Positions 38,502 to 46,261 of a DNA stretch of 64,000 bases are shown in pieces (the first letter of the stretch is position 1; the number at the start of each line of letters is the position of its first letter). A model generated the notes under the pieces. The model did not search any database, had not been told where the DNA came from, and was given only the letters and a program-made list of their open reading frames with translations. Source of the DNA: an actinobacterium acMicro-4 (GTDB lineage Bacteria; Actinomycetota; Actinomycetes; Actinomycetales; Microbacteriaceae); contig JNSD01000013.1 of the NCBI GenBank assembly GCA_000754445.1, forward strand, positions 62,001-126,000, given 5' to 3'. The position numbers were made by a program, and so were the translations under genes.

Positions 38502-38867
38502 CTAATTCACAAGCCACCAGGCCACCGCACTATAGGTTGCAAGGCCTGCGCCCACGCTACCGAGCACATGAGCCAGGCCCAGACCCAGGCGTGATCGAAC
38601 CGGAGGCCCACCCGGTACGGGAAGAAGATGCACAACCATGGTGGAGAGGGTGGTGAGGCCACCACAGAAGCCGGCAAGGATTGCCGCGGTGGCGAAGGAT
38701 TCGGGGAGAGCGAAGGCAGCGCCGGCGAGGCCCGAGCCCAGAACATTGACCGCCAGGGTTCCCAGGCGCGCGCTACCCGCGGCTGCACCCCAGGATTGAA
38801 TGCCAAAGCGTACTAGCGCGCCGAGAGAACCCAGCGCGACGCTGAGCAGTAGCAACTCTGCGCTCAT
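38502..38867 (-). CDS. crcB: fluoride ion channel subunit (CrcB/Fluc), second copy
   Basis: A 121-residue four-helix membrane protein of the Fluc/CrcB family, which exports toxic fluoride. Family blocks: GALVRFGIQ (usually GALLRY), TLAVNVLGSG and GFCGGLTTLSTM. The frame extends upstream, but ATG 38867 is chosen because it overlaps the stop of the first copy by 4 bases (ATGA). It most likely forms a heterodimer with the preceding gene product, as in other Gram-positive bacteria with paired genes. Confidence 0.9.
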   Translation of the reverse strand: MSAELLLLSVALGSLGALVRFGIQSWGAAAGSARLGTLAVNVLGSGLAGAAFALPESFATAAILAGFCGGLTTLSTMVVHLLPVPGGPPVRSRLGLGLAHVLGSVGAGLATYSAVAWWLVN

Positions 38868-39241
38868 GAGACCCTCCCGGGTGGAGAGAGCTTTCGTCCC
38901 CAGGCATAGCCAAGCCACGCCGAGGCGAGTCCCAGAATGACGGTGGCCAGCACGTAGGCAAGGCCAAGGGAGGGCAACCCGAGAGCAACGACGACGACAC
39001 CCGACATGGTGGTGTAGGAGCCGAGCACACCGATAGTGATTCCCTCGCGAAGAGCACTGGCGATTCCCGGGAGGCCGTGGCCGATGACGAGGCCGAGGCC
39101 CAGGGACCCGAGAAGATTGACGGTGAGAGTTGCCAGCTCGTGGCCACCAGGGAGCTCAACCATCGCAAGGTCAGCGCCGATGCGGCCCAGCGTGCCAAGC
39201 GCGCCACCGAGCGCAACAGCGACAATCGACCAGATCTTCAC
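38864..39241 (-). CDS. crcB: fluoride ion channel subunit (CrcB/Fluc), first copy
   Basis: A 125-residue Fluc subunit with four hydrophobic helices. Blocks: GGALGTLGRIGAD, TLTVNLLGSLG and GVLGSYTTMSGVV. The central motif departs from GGLTTFS in the partner, so the two copies are diverged halves of one channel. The start is GTG 39241, with TACCCT ending 6 nt upstream. No fluoride riboswitch is recognisable; there is almost no leader in which one could fit. Confidence 0.9.
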   Translation of the reverse strand: MKIWSIVAVALGGALGTLGRIGADLAMVELPGGHELATLTVNLLGSLGLGLVIGHGLPGIASALREGITIGVLGSYTTMSGVVVVALGLPSLGLAYVLATVILGLASAWLGYAWGRKLSPPGRVS

Positions 39242-39247
39242 AGTCTG

Positions 39248-39277
39248 AGGGTAGTGCCGACGGCGCTCTCCTAGACT
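39248..39277. promoter_or_regulatory. divergent leaderless promoters of crcB (-) and the 39284 gene (+)
   Basis: TACCCT on the minus strand (39248-39253) ends 6 nt before crcB GTG 39241. TAGACT on the plus strand (39272-39277) ends 6 nt before GTG 39284. There are 42 bases between the starts. Confidence 0.55.
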
Positions 39278-39283
39278 AAGCGG

Positions 39284-39931
39284 GTGGCTTCACACAAACG
39301 TTCCGTACTGCGCCGTGTCCTCTGGGTCCTAGCCGGAATTATTCTCGTGACCGGTGGTTTCGCGGCCTGGTTGGTCGCTCCGATCGTGATGGCGAGTCCC
39401 CAGGGGTTCTCTGGCCAAGACCTTGGCGTTCAGGGGTATCCGACCTCGGTTGAGGCAACCGGTGATGATGGTCGAACCAGGACGCTCAGTGCAACGCTCG
39501 AGAATGGCGATGATCGCGAACTAGATCGCTTGATTGCCGGAGACCGTATTGTCGTCACGGGCACGGGGTATAACGCGGACTTGGGAATCTATGTCGCGAT
39601 CTGCGCTGTGCCTCAAGCCCTCAATGAGAAGCCAGGTCCGTGTTTGGGGGGCGTTCCCGCCACAATTCCCGGTGAGCTTGGCGAAGTGGGAGCCATCGAA
39701 TACGCCCCCTCTAATTGGATTAATGACCAGTGGGCGTGGCGCTTATTCGGCGCCAGAAGCTTTGATGACCGAGGGCAGGGAGCCTTCACTGCGTATATCG
39801 AAGTCCCGGGTTTTGGTGACGAGAACGTCGATTGCCGGGAACGAGCGTGTGGTCTCTACACGAGAAATGACCACACGGCACTCGATGATCGCGTGCAGGA
39901 CGTCTATTTGCCGGTTGATTTCATGGGGTAG
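39284..39931 (+). CDS. membrane-anchored extracytoplasmic beta-domain protein of unknown function
   Basis: A 215-residue protein with a basic N-terminus and one hydrophobic segment (about residues 11-36), then an external domain. The pattern GDRIVVTGTGYNADLGIYVAIC, split over about residues 85-108, and the end CGLYTRNDHTALDDRVQDVYLP recall Ig-like domains of actinobacterial secreted proteins, some near heme-uptake genes; this is a memory-based resemblance only. Four cysteines (ICAV, GPCLG, VDCRE, RACGL) could make two disulfides. GTG 39284 follows TAGACT by 6 nt. It overlaps the next gene by 28 bases, tail to tail. Confidence 0.65.
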   Translation: MASHKRSVLRRVLWVLAGIILVTGGFAAWLVAPIVMASPQGFSGQDLGVQGYPTSVEATGDDGRTRTLSATLENGDDRELDRLIAGDRIVVTGTGYNADLGIYVAICAVPQALNEKPGPCLGGVPATIPGELGEVGAIEYAPSNWINDQWAWRLFGARSFDDRGQGAFTAYIEVPGFGDENVDCRERACGLYTRNDHTALDDRVQDVYLPVDFMG

Positions 39932-40521
39932 TCCGGCACTCGAAACACCATGATGGAGCGTTGCGCGAGAGTGCCGATGCTGAGCGCAAAAATCACCGTT
40001 CCCACCCCAAAGCTGCCACCGAGAACCCATCCGATGACGAGCACCGTCACTTCGACCACGGTCCGAACGGCCCACATGGGCCATCCAAACCGGGCATTGA
40101 ATCCCACCATCAGGCCATCGCGCGGTCCCGGCCCAAAACGGGCGCCAATATAGAGCCCACTGGCGATTCCCATCATGAGCAACCCAGCCGCGAAGAGGAA
40201 TCCGCGGTGCACCAGCGACGCTGGTGTCTCGATGAGCACCAGTCCCACCTCCATGGCGGGGCCCAAGAGCAGCACGTTCATGATGGTGCCAAACCCTGGC
40301 TTCTGCCGCAGTGGTATCCAGATCAGCAAGACAATGACGCCGGTGATCACAATCACCCACCCGATGCCAAAGCCCCATCTGATGTGGATTCCCTCGGCAA
40401 AGACCGTCCACGGGTCCACTCCCAGGCCAGAGCGCAACATCATGGCGGCAGCGAAACCAAAGAGAAAGAGGCCTGCGAAGAGTTGCCCCCAACGACGTGT
40501 GTAGTAGAGGGCGCGGGGCAC
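39904..40521 (-). CDS. YczE/YyaS/YitT-family membrane protein
   Basis: A 205-residue polytopic membrane protein with about five hydrophobic segments. Typical family features are LRSGLGVDPWTVFAEGI near the N-terminus and GLYIGARFGPGPRDGLMVG in the middle. Function is unknown; some members lie near transporter or regulator genes. The start is GTG 40521, with TAGGGT ending 6 nt upstream. It overlaps the convergent secreted-protein gene by 28 bases. Confidence 0.8.
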   Translation of the reverse strand: MPRALYYTRRWGQLFAGLFLFGFAAAMMLRSGLGVDPWTVFAEGIHIRWGFGIGWVIVITGVIVLLIWIPLRQKPGFGTIMNVLLLGPAMEVGLVLIETPASLVHRGFLFAAGLLMMGIASGLYIGARFGPGPRDGLMVGFNARFGWPMWAVRTVVEVTVLVIGWVLGGSFGVGTVIFALSIGTLAQRSIMVFRVPDYPMKSTGK

Positions 40522-40527
40522 CCCCCT

Positions 40528-40533
40528 ACCCTA
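40528..40533 (-). promoter_or_regulatory. putative leaderless -10 element (TAGGGT)
   Basis: The minus-strand TAGGGT ends 6 nt before GTG 40521. The 200-base interval to the next start on the plus strand shows no other clear gene; it holds this element and the long leader of the DEAD-box helicase. Confidence 0.45.
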
Positions 40534-40732
40534 AACCTCCATCACCTGGTAGCCTCAACCTTGGAACGAGAGTTAGTGCCGCTGTAGGCAGTCCTCGAGG
40601 GCCATCGCCTCACAATCGTGAGCGCGGCCGTAATGTGTAGACGAAACAGCCCCGGTCTGGCTAGTGGTGATCTGGGTTGGGCGGGAATGTGACGCCTCTT
40701 CTCCTCAAACAATCATCACGAAAGCTAAACCC

Positions 40733-42484
40733 ATGCCTCAGAAAAAGCAGGCGTCTTCGTGGCGCCCCCCAACCAAGCGCACATCCTTCCAGGATGCTAA
40801 AAAAGCGCGCCCTCGCCCCGAGGGCTCCAGACCCGAGCGCGGTGAACGCCCCGTTTCTGCTGAGCGTCCAGCGCGTGACGAGCGTCCTTCGCGTCCCGCA
40901 TCCGGCGGACGTCCGGCTCAGGGTGAGCGTTCCGGGCGCCCAGCACGCACCTACTCGGACCGTCCCGCCACCGGCGAGCGGTCAGCGCGTCCCCAGTATG
41001 ACCGTCCCGCCTCCGGGGAACGACCCGCTTATGGCGACCGCCCCTCACGCCCCCCGCGTTCCGATTCAGACCGTTCTGGGTCTCATCGTTTTGGGCCAGA
41101 TCGGCCCAACAGAGACCGGCCCAACAGTGATCGCCCCAAAACTGACCGCCCCGGCTCTGACCGTGCAGGGCGCTATGAGCGTTCCTCCGGCGAGCGACCC
41201 GGGCGTCCGGCTCGATCCTTTGATGACCGCCCCCGCCAGTCGGAGCGTTCTTCGCGCCCTGTAATTCCCTCCGTCGTTCACGACGCGCTTGCCGCGATTC
41301 AGGTAACAGCTGATTCTGCAGAGGGTTTACAGTTTGGCGACTTGGGTCTTGGTTCACGCATCGTTGACACCATTCGAGAACTGGGCGCCGCGACACCGTT
41401 TGCGTTGCAGGCGGCAACCATCCCTGTGGCACTGACTGGTCGGGACGTCCTCGGACGTGGCCGCACCGGGTCCGGCAAGACCATTGCGTTTGCCGCTCCG
41501 CTGGTGGAGCGCTTGTTGCAGATGTCGAAAAACGGTGTGAAGCGCGCCATTGGGCGCGCGCCACGTGCTTTGATTCTTGCTCCGACCAGGGAGCTGGCGC
41601 TTCAGATCGACCGGACAGTGCAGCCCATTGCCCGCAGCGTTGGCCTGTTCACTACCCAGGTTTATGGTGGTGTTCCTCTTGGCCGTCAGATTGGCGCTCT
41701 CGAGCGCGGTGTCGACATTGTCATCGGAACTCCTGGACGCATCGAGGACTTGATTGCCAGGCGCAAGCTTGATGTGTCGCAGGTGATGATCTCTGTGGTG
41801 GATGAAGCTGACCACATGAGCGAGCTCGGATTCATTGAACCGTTGCAGCGGATTCTCAGCGCGACGGCCCCAGAGGGCCAGAGGTTGCTGTTCTCTGCCA
41901 CCTTGGACGCCGGGGTGTCAAACATTGTGCGGGAATTCCTTCGTGACCCCGCGGTGTTTGAAGTTGCTGGTGAAAACCAGGAGTCATCGACTATTGATCA
42001 CCAGGTCTGGGTTGTTGACCAGCGCGACAAGCGCGACATGGTGATTGAGCTTGCCCGCAAGGGCGGCAAGACGCTCATGTTCGCAAGAACTCGGGCGTTT
42101 GCCGAAGAGCTCGCCGACATGGTCGATGACGAGGGTATTCCGGCAGTGAGCCTGCACGGTGATTTGAATCAGGCCCGCCGTCAGCGCAACTTGGACAAGC
42201 TCACCTCTGGTCGGGTCAACGTCCTGGTGGCCACCGATGTCGCCGCCCGCGGTATTCACGTCGACGACATTGACACGGTTGTTCAGGTGGATCCACCCGA
42301 TGACCACAAGTCCTATGTTCACCGTTCTGGTCGCACCGGCCGCGCGGGCAAGAAGGGCACGGTCATCACGTTGACCACCCGTGCACGGGCTCGCAGGTTG
42401 ATGGACTTGATGAAGACCGCTGGTATTTCGGTGGAACCCAGAGACATGCGCCCCTCGGATGTGAAGGCCTTCGAAGCGGTTTAG
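40733..42484 (+). CDS. DEAD-box RNA helicase with long Arg/Pro/Ser-rich N-terminal extension
   Basis: A 583-residue helicase. Residues 1 to about 185 are low-complexity, made of repeats of the type ERPARDERPSRP, GERPA and DRPNRDRPNSDRP, almost without hydrophobic residues. The helicase core follows: GRTGSGKT (about 242-249), PTRELALQ, GTPGRIEDL, DEAD (about 357-360), SAT, and HRSGRTGRAGKKG. Most bacterial DEAD-box proteins carry such tails at the C-terminus, so the N-terminal placement is unusual. ATG 40733 is chosen because the frame upstream has no similar composition. It has a leader of up to 200 bases, as cold-shock helicases often do. It ends in TTAG shared with the next gene. Confidence 0.9.
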   Translation: MPQKKQASSWRPPTKRTSFQDAKKARPRPEGSRPERGERPVSAERPARDERPSRPASGGRPAQGERSGRPARTYSDRPATGERSARPQYDRPASGERPAYGDRPSRPPRSDSDRSGSHRFGPDRPNRDRPNSDRPKTDRPGSDRAGRYERSSGERPGRPARSFDDRPRQSERSSRPVIPSVVHDALAAIQVTADSAEGLQFGDLGLGSRIVDTIRELGAATPFALQAATIPVALTGRDVLGRGRTGSGKTIAFAAPLVERLLQMSKNGVKRAIGRAPRALILAPTRELALQIDRTVQPIARSVGLFTTQVYGGVPLGRQIGALERGVDIVIGTPGRIEDLIARRKLDVSQVMISVVDEADHMSELGFIEPLQRILSATAPEGQRLLFSATLDAGVSNIVREFLRDPAVFEVAGENQESSTIDHQVWVVDQRDKRDMVIELARKGGKTLMFARTRAFAEELADMVDDEGIPAVSLHGDLNQARRQRNLDKLTSGRVNVLVATDVAARGIHVDDIDTVVQVDPPDDHKSYVHRSGRTGRAGKKGTVITLTTRARARRLMDLMKTAGISVEPRDMRPSDVKAFEAV

Positions 42485-43350
42485 ACAGCCAGTAGTGCGC
42501 TCGCGGCGAGCGCAAGCCCCAAACCACACCATTGGATGAGGGCGATGCGCTCCCGCAGCACCACTGAGGCGAGCAGGATTGTTCCCGCTGGATAGAGCGC
42601 GACGAGCACTGACACGACGCTCAAATCACCCAGTCGAAGCCCGTAGATAACGGCGATGTTGGCCGCAACATCAAAGATGCCAGCGGCGAGAACGATGGGC
42701 CATAAGCCGACAATCTCTGACAGACCGGGCAGCGTAGGCGTCTTCGAGCGCGCCATACGCGTGAGGACCACTGCGCCTAGTGCCAACACCAGCAGCGTGG
42801 ACGAGGCAATCCGATTGGCAACGAGGGGAATCACTCCTGAGTCAGCCGGGGAGAGATCAATAAGCACGATGGTGAGTCCAATGAAGGTTCCCGATCCCGC
42901 TGCCATTATGAGCCCCAGCGGCCTGGGCCGGACCGCTCCTTTTTCCGGAACGAACCCGACCAGCACCACTGCGACGAGTGCGAGCGCCAGAGCAATAAAG
43001 AAGCTTGGGCCGCTGCCCTCTCCCGAGGCCAAGCCCACGCTGACGGGCACGATGGCGGAGATGAATGCTGTTGCGGGGGACAAAATACTCATTGGCCCAA
43101 TGGCGAGGCTGCCATAGAGAAGCCCTATGCCAATCGCCCCGGCTGCGCCTGAGGCGAGCCCATAGGACCAGGCATCCGCACTGGACACGGCAGGAATAAA
43201 GAGCGCGGCTAATGCGATTCCCACCAGGCCCACGATCGCTACCCCGGCGGTGACCAGGATGGTCGAGGACCGGCGCGCGGCGAGACCCCCCAAGAAGTCG
43301 GCGGCGCCGTAGGTGAGGGCTCCAAGGAGACCGAGCAGAACCGTCAGCAC
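42481..43350 (-). CDS. EamA/DMT-superfamily membrane transporter
   Basis: A 289-residue protein with about ten hydrophobic helices in two similar halves, which is the EamA/DMT exporter layout. The first half begins LGLLGALTYGAADFLGG and the second contains GSGTFIGLTIVL. The substrate is unknown; relatives export metabolites or amino acids. The start is GTG 43350 with a GGAAAGGTG ribosome binding region. It is divergent from cysK, with 101 bases between. Its stop shares the TTAG with the helicase gene. Confidence 0.82.
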   Translation of the reverse strand: MLTVLLGLLGALTYGAADFLGGLAARRSSTILVTAGVAIVGLVGIALAALFIPAVSSADAWSYGLASGAAGAIGIGLLYGSLAIGPMSILSPATAFISAIVPVSVGLASGEGSGPSFFIALALALVAVVLVGFVPEKGAVRPRPLGLIMAAGSGTFIGLTIVLIDLSPADSGVIPLVANRIASSTLLVLALGAVVLTRMARSKTPTLPGLSEIVGLWPIVLAAGIFDVAANIAVIYGLRLGDLSVVSVLVALYPAGTILLASVVLRERIALIQWCGLGLALAASALLAV

Positions 43351-43451
43351 GCGTCACCTTTCCTCGGTGTAACAGTATTACCTCCGGTAGGGCGTTTGTT
43401 GGCGGGACCTAATACTCTTAGAGCGATTGGCCCTCGGATAAAAGGAGCATC

Positions 43452-44387
43452 GTGTCGTTGGTTTATGGAAACATCACCGAAGCCTTCGGGAACACCCCGC
43501 TCGTTCGTTTGAATCGAGTGACCGAGGGTGCGGGCGCGACCGTGTTGGCCAAACTCGAGTTTTATAACCCGTCATCATCGGTTAAGGATCGGCTCGCTAT
43601 TGCGGTGGTCGACGCCGCGGAGGCCTCGGGGGAACTGAAGCCTGGCGGCACAATCGTCGAGGCAACCAGTGGAAACACGGGTATCGCCTTAGCAATGGTC
43701 GCCGCCGCCCGCGGCTACAAGGCCATCCTCGTGATGCCAGACACCATGAGCATCGAGCGCCGTATTCTCTTGCGTGCGTATGGAGCAGAGTTAGTCCTCA
43801 CCCCTGGCTCGGAGGGGATGACGGGCTGCATCGCAAAGTCGGTCGAAATCGCAAACACGATCCCAGGTTCCGTGTTGGCCCGCCAGTTCGAGAACGAAGC
43901 CAACCCAGAGATTCACCGTCGCACCACTGCCGAGGAAATCTGGCGAGACACTGATGGTGCTGTTGATGTATTTGTCTCGGGTGTCGGCACGGGAGGGACT
44001 CTCACCGGAACTGGTCAGGTGCTGAAGGCCAAGAAGCCAGGCCTGAAGGTCATTGGCGTGGAGCCCGCTGAATCGCCGCTGCTCAATGGTGGCGAGGCTG
44101 GCCCTCACAAGATTCAGGGAATCGGACCCAACTTCATCTCTCCCATCTTGGATCAGACCATCTACGACGAAGTCATTGATGTCACTGGCGCAGACGCTGT
44201 GGCCATGGCACGCCGACTCGGATCTGAAGAGGGCATCCTGGGAGGAATTTCCTCCGGCGCAACTGCCCACGCGGCGGTCGCGCTGGCCCATCGACCCGAA
44301 TTCGCTGGCGCCACCATCGTCGTCATTTTGGCAAGCTTTGGAGAGCGCTATTTGTCCACTGTCCTGTATGAGGGTCTCGAGGGCTAA
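43452..44387 (+). CDS. cysK: cysteine synthase A (O-acetylserine sulfhydrylase)
   Basis: A 311-residue PLP enzyme that makes cysteine from O-acetylserine and sulfide. The PLP lysine is in [11 protein letters not shown], followed by [13 protein letters not shown] and [13 protein letters not shown], all diagnostic. The start is GTG 43452 after AAAGGAG. The upstream interval holds a TAATAC -10-like sequence and an imperfect GTAACAGTATTAC repeat that might bind a regulator. cysE follows after one base, so the two steps of cysteine synthesis are coupled. Confidence 0.96.
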   Translation: MSLVYGNITEAFGNTPLVRLNRVTEGAGATVLAKLEFYNPSSSVKDRLAIAVVDAAEASGELKPGGTIVEATSGNTGIALAMVAAARGYKAILVMPDTMSIERRILLRAYGAELVLTPGSEGMTGCIAKSVEIANTIPGSVLARQFENEANPEIHRRTTAEEIWRDTDGAVDVFVSGVGTGGTLTGTGQVLKAKKPGLKVIGVEPAESPLLNGGEAGPHKIQGIGPNFISPILDQTIYDEVIDVTGADAVAMARRLGSEEGILGGISSGATAHAAVALAHRPEFAGATIVVILASFGERYLSTVLYEGLEG

Positions 44388-44388
44388 C

Positions 44389-44934
44389 ATGCCTCCCATT
44401 ACCCGCATCGGCGAAGACATTGAAGCCATGCGACAGCGGGATCCCGCTGCCCGCAACAACCTCGAGGTGTTTCTCACCTCTCCGGGCGTGCACGCGCTGT
44501 GGTGGCATCGCGGTGCTCACAGGCTGTGGGCGTGGGGTTGGTATCTGCCAGCACGCCTCATTTCACACCTGTCTCGCTTCATTACGGGTATTGAAATTCA
44601 CCCAGGGGCAACGATTGGCCGGCGAGTGGTCATCGACCACGGAATGGGCGTGGTCATTGGAGAGACGACAATTGTCGGTGACGACTGCTTGATCTATCAC
44701 GGCGTCACCCTGGGCGGAAAAACTGCCGCGAGTCGGAATCACGTGGTGGGGCGCCGCCACCCTCAGTTGGGCAACAGGGTTTCTGTGGGGACAGGGGCGG
44801 CAATTCTCGGGTCGGTCACGATTGGCGACGACGCGATTATCGGAGCCCTGTCGGTTGTCCTCGATGATGTGCCCTCTGGCGCGCTTGCCGTCGGGATTCC
44901 CGCTAAGGTGAAAAAACGCTCCACGCGCCGTTAG
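44389..44934 (+). CDS. cysE: serine O-acetyltransferase
   Basis: A 181-residue enzyme of the short CysE type that makes O-acetylserine from serine and acetyl-CoA. The C-terminal half is the left-handed beta-helix of hexapeptide repeats (IHPGATIGRRVVIDHGMGVVIGE, read in two stretches, then GVTLGGK and RHPQLGNRV). The catalytic His residues are in IDHGMG and YHGVTLGG. ATG 44389 lies one base after the cysK stop; the frame upstream is cysK in another frame. A CysK-CysE complex is likely, but the C-terminus ends in basic residues rather than the usual Ile, so binding may differ. Confidence 0.94.
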   Translation: MPPITRIGEDIEAMRQRDPAARNNLEVFLTSPGVHALWWHRGAHRLWAWGWYLPARLISHLSRFITGIEIHPGATIGRRVVIDHGMGVVIGETTIVGDDCLIYHGVTLGGKTAASRNHVVGRRHPQLGNRVSVGTGAAILGSVTIGDDAIIGALSVVLDDVPSGALAVGIPAKVKKRSTRR

Positions 44935-44940
44935 GTCTTT

Positions 44941-45651
44941 ATGCTCAAGCACGTCAGTCGAATGGTACTGGGCCCTATTGCTAGGGTCTTGTTTCGCGCC
45001 ACCATCGTGGGCAGGAAGAACGTCCCGCGTTCTGGGCCAGTGATCCTGGCGAGCAACCACCTGTCCTTCATCGACAGTGTCGTCATCACCTTGTTTGCCA
45101 GGCGGCCAGTGTCGTTCTTGGCGAAGGATTCCTATTTCACCGGCACTGGAGTGAAGGGCTTTATCTCTCGCACATTCTTCCGCGGAATTGGCGCCATTCC
45201 AGTCTCGAGGGGTGCGGGGCAGGCTGCGCAGCAGGCTCTGGACGCCGGATTAGGGCTCCTCAAAGATGGCGAAGCGTTTGCAATTTATCCCGAGGGCACC
45301 CGCTCGCGCGACGGCCGGCTCTATCGGGGGAAGACCGGTGTTGCCTGGCTAGCACTCACTGCGGGTGTTCCGGTCGTGCCAGTTGCTCTTCATGGCACGA
45401 ACAAGGTGCAGCCGGTTGGCTCGTCTGGCATCACGCCGGCGAAAGTCACCATCCAGTTTGGCAAGCCATTGAATCTCTCCAAGCACGGCAAAGCTGACTC
45501 AGGTCGCGCCCGGCGCCACGCAACCGACGAGGTGATGGGCGCTATTGCCGCGATGTCAGGGCAAGAGCGAGCCGATGGCTATAACGAACCGCCCGCTAAA
45601 AACTTCGTAGAGAAGGTTCGTCGAACCTTCCGCTCCCGCGCCGAGCTTTAG
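44941..45651 (+). CDS. plsC: 1-acyl-sn-glycerol-3-phosphate acyltransferase (PlsC family)
   Basis: A 236-residue acyltransferase of phospholipid synthesis. The catalytic motif NHLSFID gives H40 and D45 (HX4D), and the substrate motif is YPEGTRSRDG. An N-terminal amphipathic stretch likely binds the membrane. It starts 6 bases after cysE and so is probably cotranscribed with the cysteine genes, an arrangement without obvious metabolic reason. Its TAG is interleaved with the thioredoxin stop in TTAG. Confidence 0.9.
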   Translation: MLKHVSRMVLGPIARVLFRATIVGRKNVPRSGPVILASNHLSFIDSVVITLFARRPVSFLAKDSYFTGTGVKGFISRTFFRGIGAIPVSRGAGQAAQQALDAGLGLLKDGEAFAIYPEGTRSRDGRLYRGKTGVAWLALTAGVPVVPVALHGTNKVQPVGSSGITPAKVTIQFGKPLNLSKHGKADSGRARRHATDEVMGAIAAMSGQERADGYNEPPAKNFVEKVRRTFRSRAEL

Positions 45652-46037
45652 GCGTCGGCACTCGCTTCGGCTTGCTCGAGCCGTGCCTTCTCAACCTGGG
45701 CGCGGACGTCGTTCATATCTAAACCCTTCACCGCGGTGATTACTTCTTCGAGTGCCGGTGCGGGCAGAGCGCCTGGTTGGGAAAAGACGAGGATTCCATC
45801 CCGAAACGCCATGAGGGTCGGAATAGAGCGAATGTTTGCGGCTTGGGCTAGTGCCTGCTCGGCTTCGGTGTCTACCTTTCCGAAGGTGACATCCGGGTGT
45901 TTGACGCTGGCGTTCTCATAGACCGGTGCAAATGCGCGACACGGTCCACACCAGTCCGCCCAGAAATCGACCAAGGTGATTCCCTCGGAAGTCACGGCTG
46001 TGTCAAAGTCGTTGTGGGTCAAGTCAATGGTGGGCAT
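45648..46037 (-). CDS. trxA: thioredoxin
   Basis: A 129-residue thioredoxin. The active site WCGPC has C30 and C33, and the cis-Pro is in IRSIPTLM. A C-terminal helical extension of about 20 residues, rich in Ala and Glu, follows the core. It reduces disulfides in the cytoplasm. AAAGGA precedes the ATG. Upstream, an 18-base perfect palindrome overlaps the likely promoter, which suggests specific regulation rather than constitutive expression. Confidence 0.93.
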   Translation of the reverse strand: MPTIDLTHNDFDTAVTSEGITLVDFWADWCGPCRAFAPVYENASVKHPDVTFGKVDTEAEQALAQAANIRSIPTLMAFRDGILVFSQPGALPAPALEEVITAVKGLDMNDVRAQVEKARLEQAEASADA

Positions 46038-46064
46038 GTGCTGATCCTTTCGTTCAGATTTCAG

Positions 46065-46082
46065 TATACCCCATGGGGTATA
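46065..46082. promoter_or_regulatory. 18-bp perfect palindrome upstream of trxA (CsoR/CstR-like operator)
   Basis: TATACCCCATGGGGTATA is a perfect inverted repeat, 27 bases before the trxA ATG. The form ATACCC-GGGTAT resembles operators of the CsoR/CstR copper- and persulfide-sensing family. No such repressor is encoded in the window. The palindrome is seen directly; the regulator is inferred. Confidence 0.6.
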
Positions 46083-46216
46083 TCGAGAGTGCTATGTTCG
46101 CTCTCTGCGAAGGCGTCCGGTGAAGAGAAGATGGTGGCTGAGCGTCATCCCGGATATGCCAGGTATGCGAGCAGGAGAGGCCGGTTAATTGCGCGGTTCC
46201 TCCGCCCCTAAATCGA

Positions 46217-46256
46217 CTCCCGGGCGTAAAGTTCTTCTCGGGAGATCTACCGGGAG
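46217..46256 (+). promoter_or_regulatory. alternative hairpins before the TetR-family gene
   Basis: CTCCCG (46217-46222) can pair with CGGGAG at 46239-46244 or with CGGGAG at 46251-46256. The second copy is part of the GGGAGGGG ribosome binding site. If this region is in the transcript, the two pairings exclude each other. The rest of the 223-base interval from 46038 shows no gene. Confidence 0.3.
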
Positions 46257-46261
46257 GGGTC

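Noticed and set aside
43360-43400. GTAACAGTATTAC imperfect repeat before cysK as a regulator site
   Set aside because: The match is imperfect and no family could be assigned; kept only as a remark in the cysK entry.
45897-46211. 104-codon plus-strand frame over the trxA promoter
   Set aside because: It is mostly antisense to trxA and has no start signal; the region is explained by promoter elements.
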